Below are positions 42,163 through 50,334 of a stretch of 57,024 nucleotides of DNA, piece by piece. Both the position numbers and the translations under genes were made by a program. The notes below the pieces were generated by a model. The model was not told where the DNA came from. It saw only the letters and a program-made list of their open reading frames with translations, and searched no databases. Position 1 is the first letter of the stretch. Each line of letters begins with the position of its first letter. Origin of the DNA: UBA3478 sp046048095 (GTDB taxonomy: Bacteria > Bacteroidota > Bacteroidia > Flavobacteriales > Flavobacteriaceae); the NCBI GenBank assembly GCA_046048095.1, contig JBJOGS010000017.1:1-57024 (forward strand). The letters run 5' to 3'.

Positions 42163-42714
42163 TTAAGGGATATTCTTTAAAATTTCAGCAAGGCTTCTTC
42201 GTGCGCGCAGTAAAGAAACCTTCACGTTATTTTCGCTTTCTTCGAGTAACAAAGCGATTTCTCGAATAGAATGCGATTCAAAGTAAAATAGTTCGATGAG
42301 CTGACGGTAACGCGCATTCAGCTTCTGTATATGCTCGATTAATTCATGGTGACTTTGCTCAAGAATGAGTTGGTCTTCATGGTTGGGACTGTCGTCAAGG
42401 ACTAAATCGGTATCTGCACTAAGCCGTTCTTCGGTGCGCGATCGGTTTCTAGCACGAATGAGGTCGATATGCAGGTTTTTAGAAATAGTAATGAGCCAGG
42501 TATTAAACTGAAATGAGCTGTCGTAGGTGGACAGTTTTTCAAAAGCACGAGAAAAGGTTTGGATCGCAATGTCCTCGGCGTCTAATTCGTTTGCTGTTCG
42601 CTTTAATAAAAAGAAATAAACCTCTGACCAGTGATTGTTTAAAAGAATATTAAAGGCGGATTGATCCCCATTTAAGGCGCGGTCGATAAGTATGGCGTTG
42701 GATGCTGAACTCAA
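42163..42714 (-). CDS. ECF-type RNA polymerase sigma factor
   Basis: A 183-residue sigma factor with region 2 (DAEDIAIQTFSRAFEKL, then FNTWLITISKNLHIDLIR) and region 4 (RQLIELFYFESHSIREIALLL, then SLLRARRSL), without regions 1 and 3. The start is TTG at 42714, since a stop lies three codons upstream and no nearby ATG exists. No anti-sigma gene is obvious; the upstream neighbour is a four-cysteine membrane peptide. The regulon is unknown. Confidence 0.9.
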   Translation of the reverse strand: MSSASNAILIDRALNGDQSAFNILLNNHWSEVYFFLLKRTANELDAEDIAIQTFSRAFEKLSTYDSSFQFNTWLITISKNLHIDLIRARNRSRTEERLSADTDLVLDDSPNHEDQLILEQSHHELIEHIQKLNARYRQLIELFYFESHSIREIALLLEESENNVKVSLLRARRSLAEILKNIP

Positions 42715-42719
42715 ATTCG

Positions 42720-42917
42720 TTAATTAACCACCTCTTTTTTACACCTTTCATCTGGCGCCTTTCCGCAATAACTGCAGCTTTCGCCTTCTTTATTCAAAAA
42801 CGGGCTTTGGCTGGCGCAGGTGCCTGAGAATTTACCATCTTTTTTAGCCCAAAGTTTAATTGCAATACCTGCAAATGAGAGAAGCAGTAAGCCGGCGGTT
42901 AGAAGTACTAATTTCAT
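42720..42917 (-). CDS. Small membrane protein with four cysteines
   Basis: A 65-residue protein with one membrane helix (about 3-21), then a basic patch (KLWAKKDGK) and a hydrophilic tail with Cys34, Cys48, Cys51 and Cys59, including a CxxC. Positive residues after the helix suggest the tail faces the cytoplasm. Homologues in Bacteroidota are called membrane or secreted protein. The four cysteines could bind zinc or Fe-S, or form disulfides. It ends 5 bp before the ECF sigma start, so the two may be functionally linked (inference). Confidence 0.85.
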   Translation of the reverse strand: MKLVLLTAGLLLLSFAGIAIKLWAKKDGKFSGTCASQSPFLNKEGESCSYCGKAPDERCKKEVVN

Positions 42918-42921
42918 GGAA

Positions 42922-42929
42922 CAAAGGTA
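42922..42929 (-). promoter_or_regulatory. Candidate internal -7 box before the four-Cys peptide
   Basis: The minus strand reads TACCTTTG, then TTCC, then ATG. It lies between murB and the small membrane gene, and could give a separate leaderless transcript for peptide-sigma-lipA. Confidence 0.4.
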
Positions 42930-42938
42930 AGAAGACTC

Positions 42939-43952
42939 TTAGAAAATAGTAACCTCCTCTTCAAGTTCAATCCCATAGGTTTGAGTTACCTGTTGCTTGA
43001 TGTAGGCACTCAGTTCAAAGATCTCTCTGCCACTTGCTTCTCCTTTATTGATTAACACCAGGGCTTGTTTGTCGTGGACTCCAGCTTGGCCCATGCTGAA
43101 TCCTTTTAATTGAAGTTTTTCGATGAGCCATCCGGCGGCCACTTTAAAACGACCATCGGCTTGAGGATAGAGTGGGGTAGACTCATTTTGAGCACGCAAT
43201 AACTGGGCTTGTGCTGCGGATATCACCGGGTTTTTGAAAAAGCTTCCGGCATTTCCTATGACTTTGGGGTCTGGAAGTTTAGAGTTTCGAATATGGCATA
43301 CGGCCTCTGCGATATCTAAAGGCGTAATCGGCGTCTGGTTGTTTCGCTCTTCAAACCAAGCTTTGAGCGGTGCATACGAGGTGTTTAATTGGTGATTCTT
43401 TTTACTCAGTCTCAGGGCAACCTCGGTAATGATGTATTGATCTTTTAGGTCTTTTTTAAAGACCGATTCGCGGTATCCAAAGTCGCACTGGTCAAAAGTG
43501 AATATCCGCTCTTCGAGCGTATTGCGATGGATGGCCTTACACCATTCAAAAACGTCTTTGACTTCAACCCCGTAAGCTCCGATGTTTTGTAAGGGGGCTG
43601 CGCCAGTAGATCCGGGAATGAGGGCCAAGTTTTCTAAACCGCCTAATTGCTGATGCAACGACCACATTACAAGCTCATGCCACGGTTCTCCGGCAGCTGC
43701 AATAAGTAGGGCCTCAGTTTCAGAATACGGTTCGATTCGTTTACCGAGCCATCGCACTAAGGCCACATCATGCGGATAGTCTTCTGTAAATAAAACATTA
43801 CTCCCTTGCCCAAGTACCAGGTAGGGCTCATTGCGATGTCCTTTTAGAAAATCGATCAGCCCATCAATCGACTCAAGTGGGTATACCCCTCGTGCTTTTG
43901 CGCGGATACGAAAGGTGTTGTGATCGGTGAGGTAGGGTGAAATGACGCTCAT
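42939..43952 (-). CDS. murB: UDP-N-acetylenolpyruvoylglucosamine reductase
   Basis: FAD-dependent NADPH reductase making UDP-MurNAc for peptidoglycan; 337 residues, the long E. coli-like type. FAD-site motifs VLGQGSNVLF (46-55) and IPGSTGAAPLQNIGAYG are present, and the catalytic serine is Ser237 in GNAGSFFKNP. It starts 3 bp after the upstream aminotransferase and is likely co-transcribed. Confidence 0.96.
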   Translation of the reverse strand: MSVISPYLTDHNTFRIRAKARGVYPLESIDGLIDFLKGHRNEPYLVLGQGSNVLFTEDYPHDVALVRWLGKRIEPYSETEALLIAAAGEPWHELVMWSLHQQLGGLENLALIPGSTGAAPLQNIGAYGVEVKDVFEWCKAIHRNTLEERIFTFDQCDFGYRESVFKKDLKDQYIITEVALRLSKKNHQLNTSYAPLKAWFEERNNQTPITPLDIAEAVCHIRNSKLPDPKVIGNAGSFFKNPVISAAQAQLLRAQNESTPLYPQADGRFKVAAGWLIEKLQLKGFSMGQAGVHDKQALVLINKGEASGREIFELSAYIKQQVTQTYGIELEEEVTIF

Positions 43953-43955
43953 GAA

Positions 43956-45146
43956 TCAACCTGCATAAGCCTCGAGGCCTTTTTCAAGGATGTGAACTGC
44001 GCGCTCGAGTGCCTCGATTTCTAGGACATAAGCGATGCGCACTTCATCTTCTCCTAATCCTTTCGTGGTGTAGAATCCGGCGGCAGGGGCTACCATGACA
44101 GTTTCGTTGTTTACTGAAAAATGCTCGAGCAACCATTGTGCAAAGTCTTCGGCGTTTTTTACGGGAAGTTTTACAATACAATAAAAGGCGCCTTTAGGTA
44201 TCGCGGTTTGTACTCCAGGAATGCGTTGTAAGGCCGCTACTAAAAAATTTCTTCGAGCATTGTATTCTTTGAGCACCCCCTCAAAGTAGCTCGCCTCGGT
44301 GTCTAGTGCTGCTTCGCTAGCAATTTGGGCATAGGTAGGGGGTGATAGCCGCGCTTGAGCAAACTTGAGCAGCGCTCCCCTTAAAGCGGTATTCTTCGTG
44401 ACAGCAAATCCTATGCGTGCACCGCACATGCTATAGCGCTTTGAAACAGAATCGATCACTACCACGTGTTCGTGCAGCGCCGTATAAGAGAGCAGTGAAT
44501 AATGCTTCGCCCCGTCATAAACGAATTCGCGATAGACTTCGTCAGAAATCAAGAAAAGATCGTGCTTTATGGCGATCTCAGCGAGTTGATCCAATTCTTC
44601 TTTTCGATACACATAGCCGGTAGGGTTCGATGGATTACAGATGAGTATCGCCTTAGTTTTCTCTGAGATCAACTTTTCGAACATGCTAATGCTCGGCAAT
44701 GCAAATTGGGTTTCAAACGAACAGGTAATCGGAACGATTTTAATGTTATGCGCTTCGGCAAATCCGCTGTAATTAGCGTAGAAGGGTTCGGGAATAATGA
44801 GCTCATCGTCCGGATCTAGAAGCGCACCAAGTGCAAATGATAGTGCTTCAGAGCCCCCGGTGGTAACTACAATGTCTGAAGCTTGTACAGCCAAGTCAAG
44901 GCGCTGATAGTAATGGGCAATTTTTTCTCTGAAGGCATCTGACCCTTCTGTGCGACTGTAAGACAAGACCTCTATCTTGGCTTCTTGCACAGCAGAAAGT
45001 GCTTTTTTCGGTGTTTTGATATCGGGTTGACCGATGTTCAGATGGTGCACATGAATCCCTTTCTTTTTAGCGGCTTCGGCAAAGGGAACGAGTTTACGAA
45101 TGGGCGATGAAGGCATGTGCAGCGCCTTCTGAGAAATGCTAGGCAT
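43956..45146 (-). CDS. PLP-dependent class I aminotransferase
   Basis: A 396-residue fold-type I aminotransferase, different from the one at 12.7 kb. The PLP lysine is Lys236 in DSVSKRYSMCGARIG; CNPSNPTG and ISDEVYREF are the cofactor contacts. Its substrate cannot be fixed. An alternative ATG lies 30 bp downstream (residue 11). It leads a probable operon with murB, the four-Cys peptide, ECF sigma and lipA. Confidence 0.88.
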   Translation of the reverse strand: MPSISQKALHMPSSPIRKLVPFAEAAKKKGIHVHHLNIGQPDIKTPKKALSAVQEAKIEVLSYSRTEGSDAFREKIAHYYQRLDLAVQASDIVVTTGGSEALSFALGALLDPDDELIIPEPFYANYSGFAEAHNIKIVPITCSFETQFALPSISMFEKLISEKTKAILICNPSNPTGYVYRKEELDQLAEIAIKHDLFLISDEVYREFVYDGAKHYSLLSYTALHEHVVVIDSVSKRYSMCGARIGFAVTKNTALRGALLKFAQARLSPPTYAQIASEAALDTEASYFEGVLKEYNARRNFLVAALQRIPGVQTAIPKGAFYCIVKLPVKNAEDFAQWLLEHFSVNNETVMVAPAAGFYTTKGLGEDEVRIAYVLEIEALERAVHILEKGLEAYAG

Positions 45147-45172
45147 ATCTTTTTATCCCAAAGGTAGTGTAT

Positions 45173-45541
45173 TTAGCGTTCTATTTTTCCGGCTACATCA
45201 AACACTGCAAGGCCAGATTTTGAGCTGGTTACTACGCTGATTCTTTTTCGAAATGGGCCTCGTAATGTATTGAGATCGATAGTGAAACCTACACTGTCTA
45301 CGGCACCTGGAGCCATTTTTTCTGGAATGTAAATGACATCAAATCCAAAACTAGTGCGCGCCTCAGAGAGATAAAGGGTTTCTTCTCCTCTATTAATGAT
45401 CTTAAAGAATAAGGGTTGTGGCGTGTTGGCGTTGAGCGTACCAAAGTTAATCACGGGTTCATCCGAAACGAGTGTGGCCTGTTGACTGAAGCATATCGTC
45501 GAAACGAGTAGGGCGATGAGGCTGAAAAAAGTCGTTTTCAT
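45173..45541 (-). CDS. DUF1573-domain secreted protein
   Basis: A 122-residue exported protein with a signal peptide (ends near CFSQQ) and one DUF1573 beta-sandwich (VINFGTLNANTP, then FKIINRGEETLYLSEA), an Ig-like HYDIN/ASH-type fold. Such proteins are common and numerous in Bacteroidota. The function is unknown. It lies 26 bp upstream of the aminotransferase gene on the same strand and is separated by 127 bp from divergent valS. Confidence 0.86.
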   Translation of the reverse strand: MKTTFFSLIALLVSTICFSQQATLVSDEPVINFGTLNANTPQPLFFKIINRGEETLYLSEARTSFGFDVIYIPEKMAPGAVDSVGFTIDLNTLRGPFRKRISVVTSSKSGLAVFDVAGKIER

Positions 45542-45622
45542 AGGCTTAAAATTGTAATTAATTGAAAACTAATAGAATAGTGTTACAAGTCAAATAACTT
45601 TTAGTTATGATATGATGTTTCC

Positions 45623-45630
45623 TATTTTTG
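45623..45630 (+). promoter_or_regulatory. Candidate -7 box for valS
   Basis: TATTTTTG matches TAnnTTTG and lies 38 nt before the valS TTG start. The -33 region is not clearly TTG. The 127-bp gap between the DUF1573 gene and valS holds this box and otherwise A/T-rich sequence. Confidence 0.5.
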
Positions 45631-45668
45631 TCGCTTAGCAATAAGCCAACAAATTCACCCTGACAATT

Positions 45669-48293
45669 TTGGAAACAGCCTACAATCCCGGTGCAATTGA
45701 ATCAAAGTGGTACGCCTATTGGTTAGACCACCGTTTTTTTGAATCTCAAGTAGATCAGCGCGAGCCTTATACTATTGTCATTCCGCCACCCAATGTCACG
45801 GGGGTATTGCATATGGGGCACATGCTCAACAACACCATTCAAGATGTATTAATCCGGAGGGCTCGTTTACAACAAAAGAATGCTTGTTGGGTTCCGGGTA
45901 CAGACCACGCCTCGATTGCCACTGAAGCGAAGGTGGTTGCGCGGCTGAAAGAACAAGGAATTGCTAAAGAATCACTTACCCGTGAGGCTTTTCTCGAGCA
46001 TGCCTGGCAGTGGACCGAAGAATATGGGGGGGTCATTTTAGAGCAGCTAAAGCGATTAGGCGCTTCATGCGATTGGTCGCGCACTACTTTTACGATGGAT
46101 CAACACATGTACGATTCGGTGATAGAAGTGTTTGTCGATCTCTATGAGAAGGGATATATCTATCGCGGTTACCGCATGGTAAACTGGGATCCTGAGGCTA
46201 AAACTACCTTATCTGATGAAGAGGTCATTTATCAAGAGCGCGAAGGGAATCTTTATTATATTCAATACCCTTATGCCGATGGATCGGGTTCGCTTACCGT
46301 AGCAACCACAAGGCCTGAGACTATTTTTGGAGACGTCGCTATTTGCGTGAATCCTGAAGATCCGCGCTATGTCGATCAAATCGGAAAGACGGTTTTGGTA
46401 CCTATTGTAAATAGAGAAATACCTATAATTTCCGATACTTATGTCGATGCCACATTCGGAACAGGTTGTCTTAAAATTACACCGGCACATGATCAGAATG
46501 ACAAAGAGATAGGGGATCGCTATCAACTAGAAGTCATAGATGCGTTAAACAGCGACGCAACCTTGAATGCCCATGCACTGCAATTCGAAGGTTTAGATCG
46601 CTTCGAGGCGCGTCCTAAAATCGCAGATGAGCTCAAGGCCTTGGGATTATTAGCCAAAGTTGAGAAGCACATCAATAAGGTGGGGACCTCAGAACGCACA
46701 GGTGCCGTGATTGAACCCCGACTGCTTGACCAGTGGTTTTTAAAAATGGAAGAGTTGACCAAGCCTGCTTTGGACGCGGTATTGCATAGTAAAGAGGTCA
46801 TCTTGCATCCTTCAAAGTTTGAGAATACCTACAAGCATTGGTTAGAAAACATTCGCGATTGGAATATTTCTAGACAGCTTTGGTGGGGTCAGCAGATTCC
46901 GGCTTATTACTACGATCAAACTTTTGTCGTTGCGCGAAACCTAGACGAGGCCGTTGAAAAGGCCAATGAGCGGGCGGAAAAAGCGCAAATTGATAAGCGC
47001 TACACCGCGGCAGATCTTAGACAAGACGAAGATGTCTTAGATACTTGGTTTTCATCGTGGCTCTGGCCAATTAGTGTCTTCAACGGTATTTTAGATCCTG
47101 ATAATAAAGAAATCAACTACTATTACCCCACCTCAGATCTTGTAACCGGACCAGATATCCTATTTTTTTGGGTAGCCCGGATGATCATTTCGGGGTATGA
47201 ATACCGAAAGACTTTTCCGTTTAAAAATGTGTATTTAACCGGATTAGTTCGCGATAAGCAAGGACGTAAAATGTCTAAGTCGCTAGGAAACTCTCCTGAT
47301 GCCTTAGGGCTGATAGATACCTACGGGGCCGATGCGGTTCGGGTTGGGTTGCTGTTGAGCTCTGCAGCCGGAAACGATCTGCTCTTCGACGAATCGCTCT
47401 GTCAACAAGGTCGAAATTTTGCCAATAAAATTTGGAACGCGTTTCGACTCATCCGCAGTTGGGAAATCGCCGATCTACCTCAGCCTAAGTCAAGCAAATT
47501 GGGTGTGGCCTGGTTTAATTCTCAATTCAACAGTACCCTTGACTTCATCGAAGACCAATACGCAAAGTATCGAATCTCAGATGCCCTTATGGCACTTTAC
47601 AAGTTGATTTGGGATGATTATTGCTCTTGGTTTTTAGAGCTGATCAAACCAGCTTATCAGCAGCCAATTGATCCGACCACCCGTCAACAGGCCTTTGAAC
47701 TTATGGAGCGCTTATTGGTGCTGTTGCACCCATTCATGCCATTTTTGACCGAAGAGCTTTGGCAGCAATTAGAAGAGCGTTCTGATTCGGCTTCAATTTG
47801 TGTGACCCAGTGGCCAAAATCAGGGCCCGTAGATCAAGAACTCATCGGTCGATTTGGTCATACACAAGCACTGATCTCTGCCTTGAGAACCCTGCGCACT
47901 GAGAAACAAATAAAACCAAAAGAACTTCTCGATATTCAGACCTTGCGCACTGATCGACTCGAGGTGATCCCTGAAGTACTCTCAAAGCTTGGCTTTACCA
48001 CACCCATTGAACAGGTTGATACTGAAGCATCAAATGCCTTGAGTGTTCGAATCGATACCACCGAGTATTCTATCCCTTTTGCCACCCAAATCAATGTGGA
48101 AGAAGAGGTAGAGAAGTTGAAAGCAGAACTTGAATATCAAAAGGGATTTTTGACCATGGTCAACCAAAAATTAAGCAACGCAAGATTTGTAGATCATGCC
48201 CCCGAAGCAGTGGTCGCCATTGAGCGCAAAAAAGCGGCGGACGCCCAAGAAAAAATTCAAGCCATTGAAGCTGCGCTTGCGAAACTAAGATAG
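45669..48293 (+). CDS. valS: Valine--tRNA ligase
   Basis: Class Ia synthetase charging tRNA-Val, with editing; 874 residues. HMGH (48-51) and KMSKS (534-538) signatures are intact, with a CP1 editing domain (TTRPETIFGDVAI) between. The C-terminus has the ValS coiled coil (about 810-874). The start is TTG at 45669: a TAA lies nine codons upstream and no earlier in-frame ATG exists before the conserved N-terminal YNPGAIESKWYAYW. It converges on psd with a 9-bp overlap. Confidence 0.97.
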   Translation: METAYNPGAIESKWYAYWLDHRFFESQVDQREPYTIVIPPPNVTGVLHMGHMLNNTIQDVLIRRARLQQKNACWVPGTDHASIATEAKVVARLKEQGIAKESLTREAFLEHAWQWTEEYGGVILEQLKRLGASCDWSRTTFTMDQHMYDSVIEVFVDLYEKGYIYRGYRMVNWDPEAKTTLSDEEVIYQEREGNLYYIQYPYADGSGSLTVATTRPETIFGDVAICVNPEDPRYVDQIGKTVLVPIVNREIPIISDTYVDATFGTGCLKITPAHDQNDKEIGDRYQLEVIDALNSDATLNAHALQFEGLDRFEARPKIADELKALGLLAKVEKHINKVGTSERTGAVIEPRLLDQWFLKMEELTKPALDAVLHSKEVILHPSKFENTYKHWLENIRDWNISRQLWWGQQIPAYYYDQTFVVARNLDEAVEKANERAEKAQIDKRYTAADLRQDEDVLDTWFSSWLWPISVFNGILDPDNKEINYYYPTSDLVTGPDILFFWVARMIISGYEYRKTFPFKNVYLTGLVRDKQGRKMSKSLGNSPDALGLIDTYGADAVRVGLLLSSAAGNDLLFDESLCQQGRNFANKIWNAFRLIRSWEIADLPQPKSSKLGVAWFNSQFNSTLDFIEDQYAKYRISDALMALYKLIWDDYCSWFLELIKPAYQQPIDPTTRQQAFELMERLLVLLHPFMPFLTEELWQQLEERSDSASICVTQWPKSGPVDQELIGRFGHTQALISALRTLRTEKQIKPKELLDIQTLRTDRLEVIPEVLSKLGFTTPIEQVDTEASNALSVRIDTTEYSIPFATQINVEEEVEKLKAELEYQKGFLTMVNQKLSNARFVDHAPEAVVAIERKKAADAQEKIQAIEAALAKLR

Positions 48294-48935
48294 TTCAGCG
48301 AGGGCGGTTTCATGCCCCTTGACTACCTGGCCGGGTGCCACCTGAACACGTGCATCTAACGGTAGAAAGACATCAATGCGCGAGCCAAATTTAATGAAAC
48401 CCGCATCAGCTCCTTGCCGGGCTTTGTCCCCTTTTTGAGCATAGTTTACGATGCGTCTAGCTAAGGCTCCTGCAATCTGTCTGTAAAGTATTTCGTGTTT
48501 GCTTTGATGACGAATGACTACCGTGGTGCGTTCATTTAGGGTGCTTGATTTCGGATGCCAGGCGACTAAATATTTTCCGGGATGGTACTGCGAATAAACC
48601 ACTTCTCCATCGCAAGGGTAACGCGTCACATGCACGTTTAATGGCGACATGAAAATCGAGATGAGCAAACGTTCTTCGCTGAAATATTCGTCTTCTCTAA
48701 CCTTGACCACCTGAACCACTTTGCCGTCGGCTGGGGCAGCGATTATATTTTTCGCGTGTGATGCATGCCGTTTTGGGTTTCTAAAAAATTGCAGTACCAA
48801 TACCCAAATTGAAAGTCCAGAAATTACAGGAACATAGCGCCAGACTGCGTGAGGAATCGCGTTGGATATCCATAAAAGGGCAGCGAATAAAACAGTGGAT
48901 ATAATGATACTTGGAACACCTTCTTTGTGAAACAT
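48285..48935 (-). CDS. psd: Phosphatidylserine decarboxylase proenzyme (short type)
   Basis: Makes phosphatidylethanolamine from phosphatidylserine at the inner membrane; 216 residues, the short bacterial/archaeal type. Two N-terminal hydrophobic segments are followed by FFRNPKR, AAPADGKV and MSPLNVHVTRYP. Self-cleavage to the pyruvoyl group is predicted at Gly184-Ser185 in KFGSR. It follows cdsA by 9 bp. Confidence 0.95.
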   Translation of the reverse strand: MFHKEGVPSIIISTVLFAALLWISNAIPHAVWRYVPVISGLSIWVLVLQFFRNPKRHASHAKNIIAAPADGKVVQVVKVREDEYFSEERLLISIFMSPLNVHVTRYPCDGEVVYSQYHPGKYLVAWHPKSSTLNERTTVVIRHQSKHEILYRQIAGALARRIVNYAQKGDKARQGADAGFIKFGSRIDVFLPLDARVQVAPGQVVKGHETALAELS

Positions 48936-48944
48936 AAGAACGAC

Positions 48945-49712
48945 TTAAACGAGTATGTATTGCAGGTAAAGATAGGTAAATGGGACACTGAATAGCAGGC
49001 TGTCAATGCGGTCCATCATTCCTCCATGTCCAGGGATCAATCGCCCGGAATCTTTGCGAGAGTAAATTCTTTTGAGCTTTGAGATCACTAGGTCTCCGAG
49101 ATGTGCGCTAATACTTATAAGGGCGCCTAAAACCACTGCTTGGATCAAAGAGATTTCAAGTCCAATGAAGTCTTTGGCAATGACCGTGCAAAGAATACAG
49201 CATATGAATCCACCTAAGTAACCTTCAAGACTTTTATTCGGTGAAATTGTACTGACTTTCGTCTTTCCTATGAGCGATCCCGTTAGGTACGCAAATGAGT
49301 CATTCGTCCATAAGGCGAACAAAACAACTAAGCAAACCCATTGCCCCAACAGATATAGGGCATAGAAACTTCCGATGCCTAAGCTCATGTAGATCAAAGT
49401 GAACAACCAATAAAATCGAGATGCCACAAAGGATGAACGCAAGCTTACTAAAGACAAAGAAGAAAATAGCGCTGCCAATGAAGCAGTCCATAATTCCCCT
49501 AAAAGTTGAGTGCTTATAGCGAGTACTAGCAGCCCTAGAATCACGGCCCAATAGGTCGATTTCGATTGCATTTTGGCCAGTTCAAACGCAGCTAGCGCAG
49601 TGAGTGCCACCACGAAAAGTGAAAAGAGAACAGGAAATGGAGACAGAACGGTGCCTATAAATAATAAAACATACAGTGCCCCACTTGCACTTCTCAGGAT
49701 TAAGGTGTTCAT
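48945..49712 (-). CDS. cdsA: Phosphatidate cytidylyltransferase
   Basis: Makes CDP-diacylglycerol from phosphatidate and CTP; 255 residues with about eight membrane helices. The CDS signature is clear near the C-terminus: SKLKRIYSRKD and then IPGHGGMMDRID. It lies 3 bp after the LUD-domain gene. Together with psd it forms a phospholipid synthesis block, behind ftsH. Confidence 0.95.
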   Translation of the reverse strand: MNTLILRSASGALYVLLFIGTVLSPFPVLFSLFVVALTALAAFELAKMQSKSTYWAVILGLLVLAISTQLLGELWTASLAALFSSLSLVSLRSSFVASRFYWLFTLIYMSLGIGSFYALYLLGQWVCLVVLFALWTNDSFAYLTGSLIGKTKVSTISPNKSLEGYLGGFICCILCTVIAKDFIGLEISLIQAVVLGALISISAHLGDLVISKLKRIYSRKDSGRLIPGHGGMMDRIDSLLFSVPFTYLYLQYILV

Positions 49713-49715
49713 AGA

Positions 49716-50321
49716 CTAATAGTCTTCAAGAAGCAGCAAATATAGGTTCTTCGTTTTTGAACCGTAGTGCATAAAATCGTCTTGATTCTCTTCAGTAATC
49801 TGGTTGTTTTTAAACGAAGTGATTTTTGTGGGTAGAGGGCTTCCTTGATAGCGCTGTTTGATTGATTTCAGTGCACTTGAAATGGATCGTACAATTTGTG
49901 ATGTTTTTGCGAAAATAATGAGGTGTTCTGGAAGCTCTTCATGTTTGATGCTCTTCAACTGGTTAGAGCAGACTAGCACCGATCCTTGGTCAGCAATGAG
50001 ATGCTCGCATTCTGTAAAAAAGACTTTGGATGTCGTGGAGTCTTTAGTGAGAATCAATTGTTTGCCATAGGTTTGTTGAAGGTAATCACTAAAACACAGC
50101 ACTTGCTCTGCCCGCCAGCTATTTTCTTCGAGAATGGCGTCGAGATGCTGACTTGCTTCTTCTTCAGAAATGCAATAAAGAAACTTGCCTTTATTTTTTT
50201 TAAACTCTTGCAGAAAGAGCAGGTCAATCGCAATTTCTTCTTGTTCGGCGTCTTGAGGTTCGGGCTTAGTGGGTGAACTAGCCGAAATCTTTGAACCAAA
50301 AAGACGCTTTAAAAAGTCCAT
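49716..50321 (-). CDS. LUD-domain protein
   Basis: A 201-residue protein related to LutC/YkgG (LUD) proteins, seen in the strands GKFLYCISEEEA, LIADQGSVLVCSN and EHLIIFAKTSQIV. It begins with a basic MDFLKRLFGSK tail that could touch the membrane. LutC acts with Fe-S proteins LutA/LutB in lactate oxidation, but neither is here. Conserved placement between ftsH and cdsA points to a membrane or lipid role (inference). Function unknown. Confidence 0.8.
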   Translation of the reverse strand: MDFLKRLFGSKISASSPTKPEPQDAEQEEIAIDLLFLQEFKKNKGKFLYCISEEEASQHLDAILEENSWRAEQVLCFSDYLQQTYGKQLILTKDSTTSKVFFTECEHLIADQGSVLVCSNQLKSIKHEELPEHLIIFAKTSQIVRSISSALKSIKQRYQGSPLPTKITSFKNNQITEENQDDFMHYGSKTKNLYLLLLEDY

Positions 50322-50334
50322 GCGATCGCTTCGA

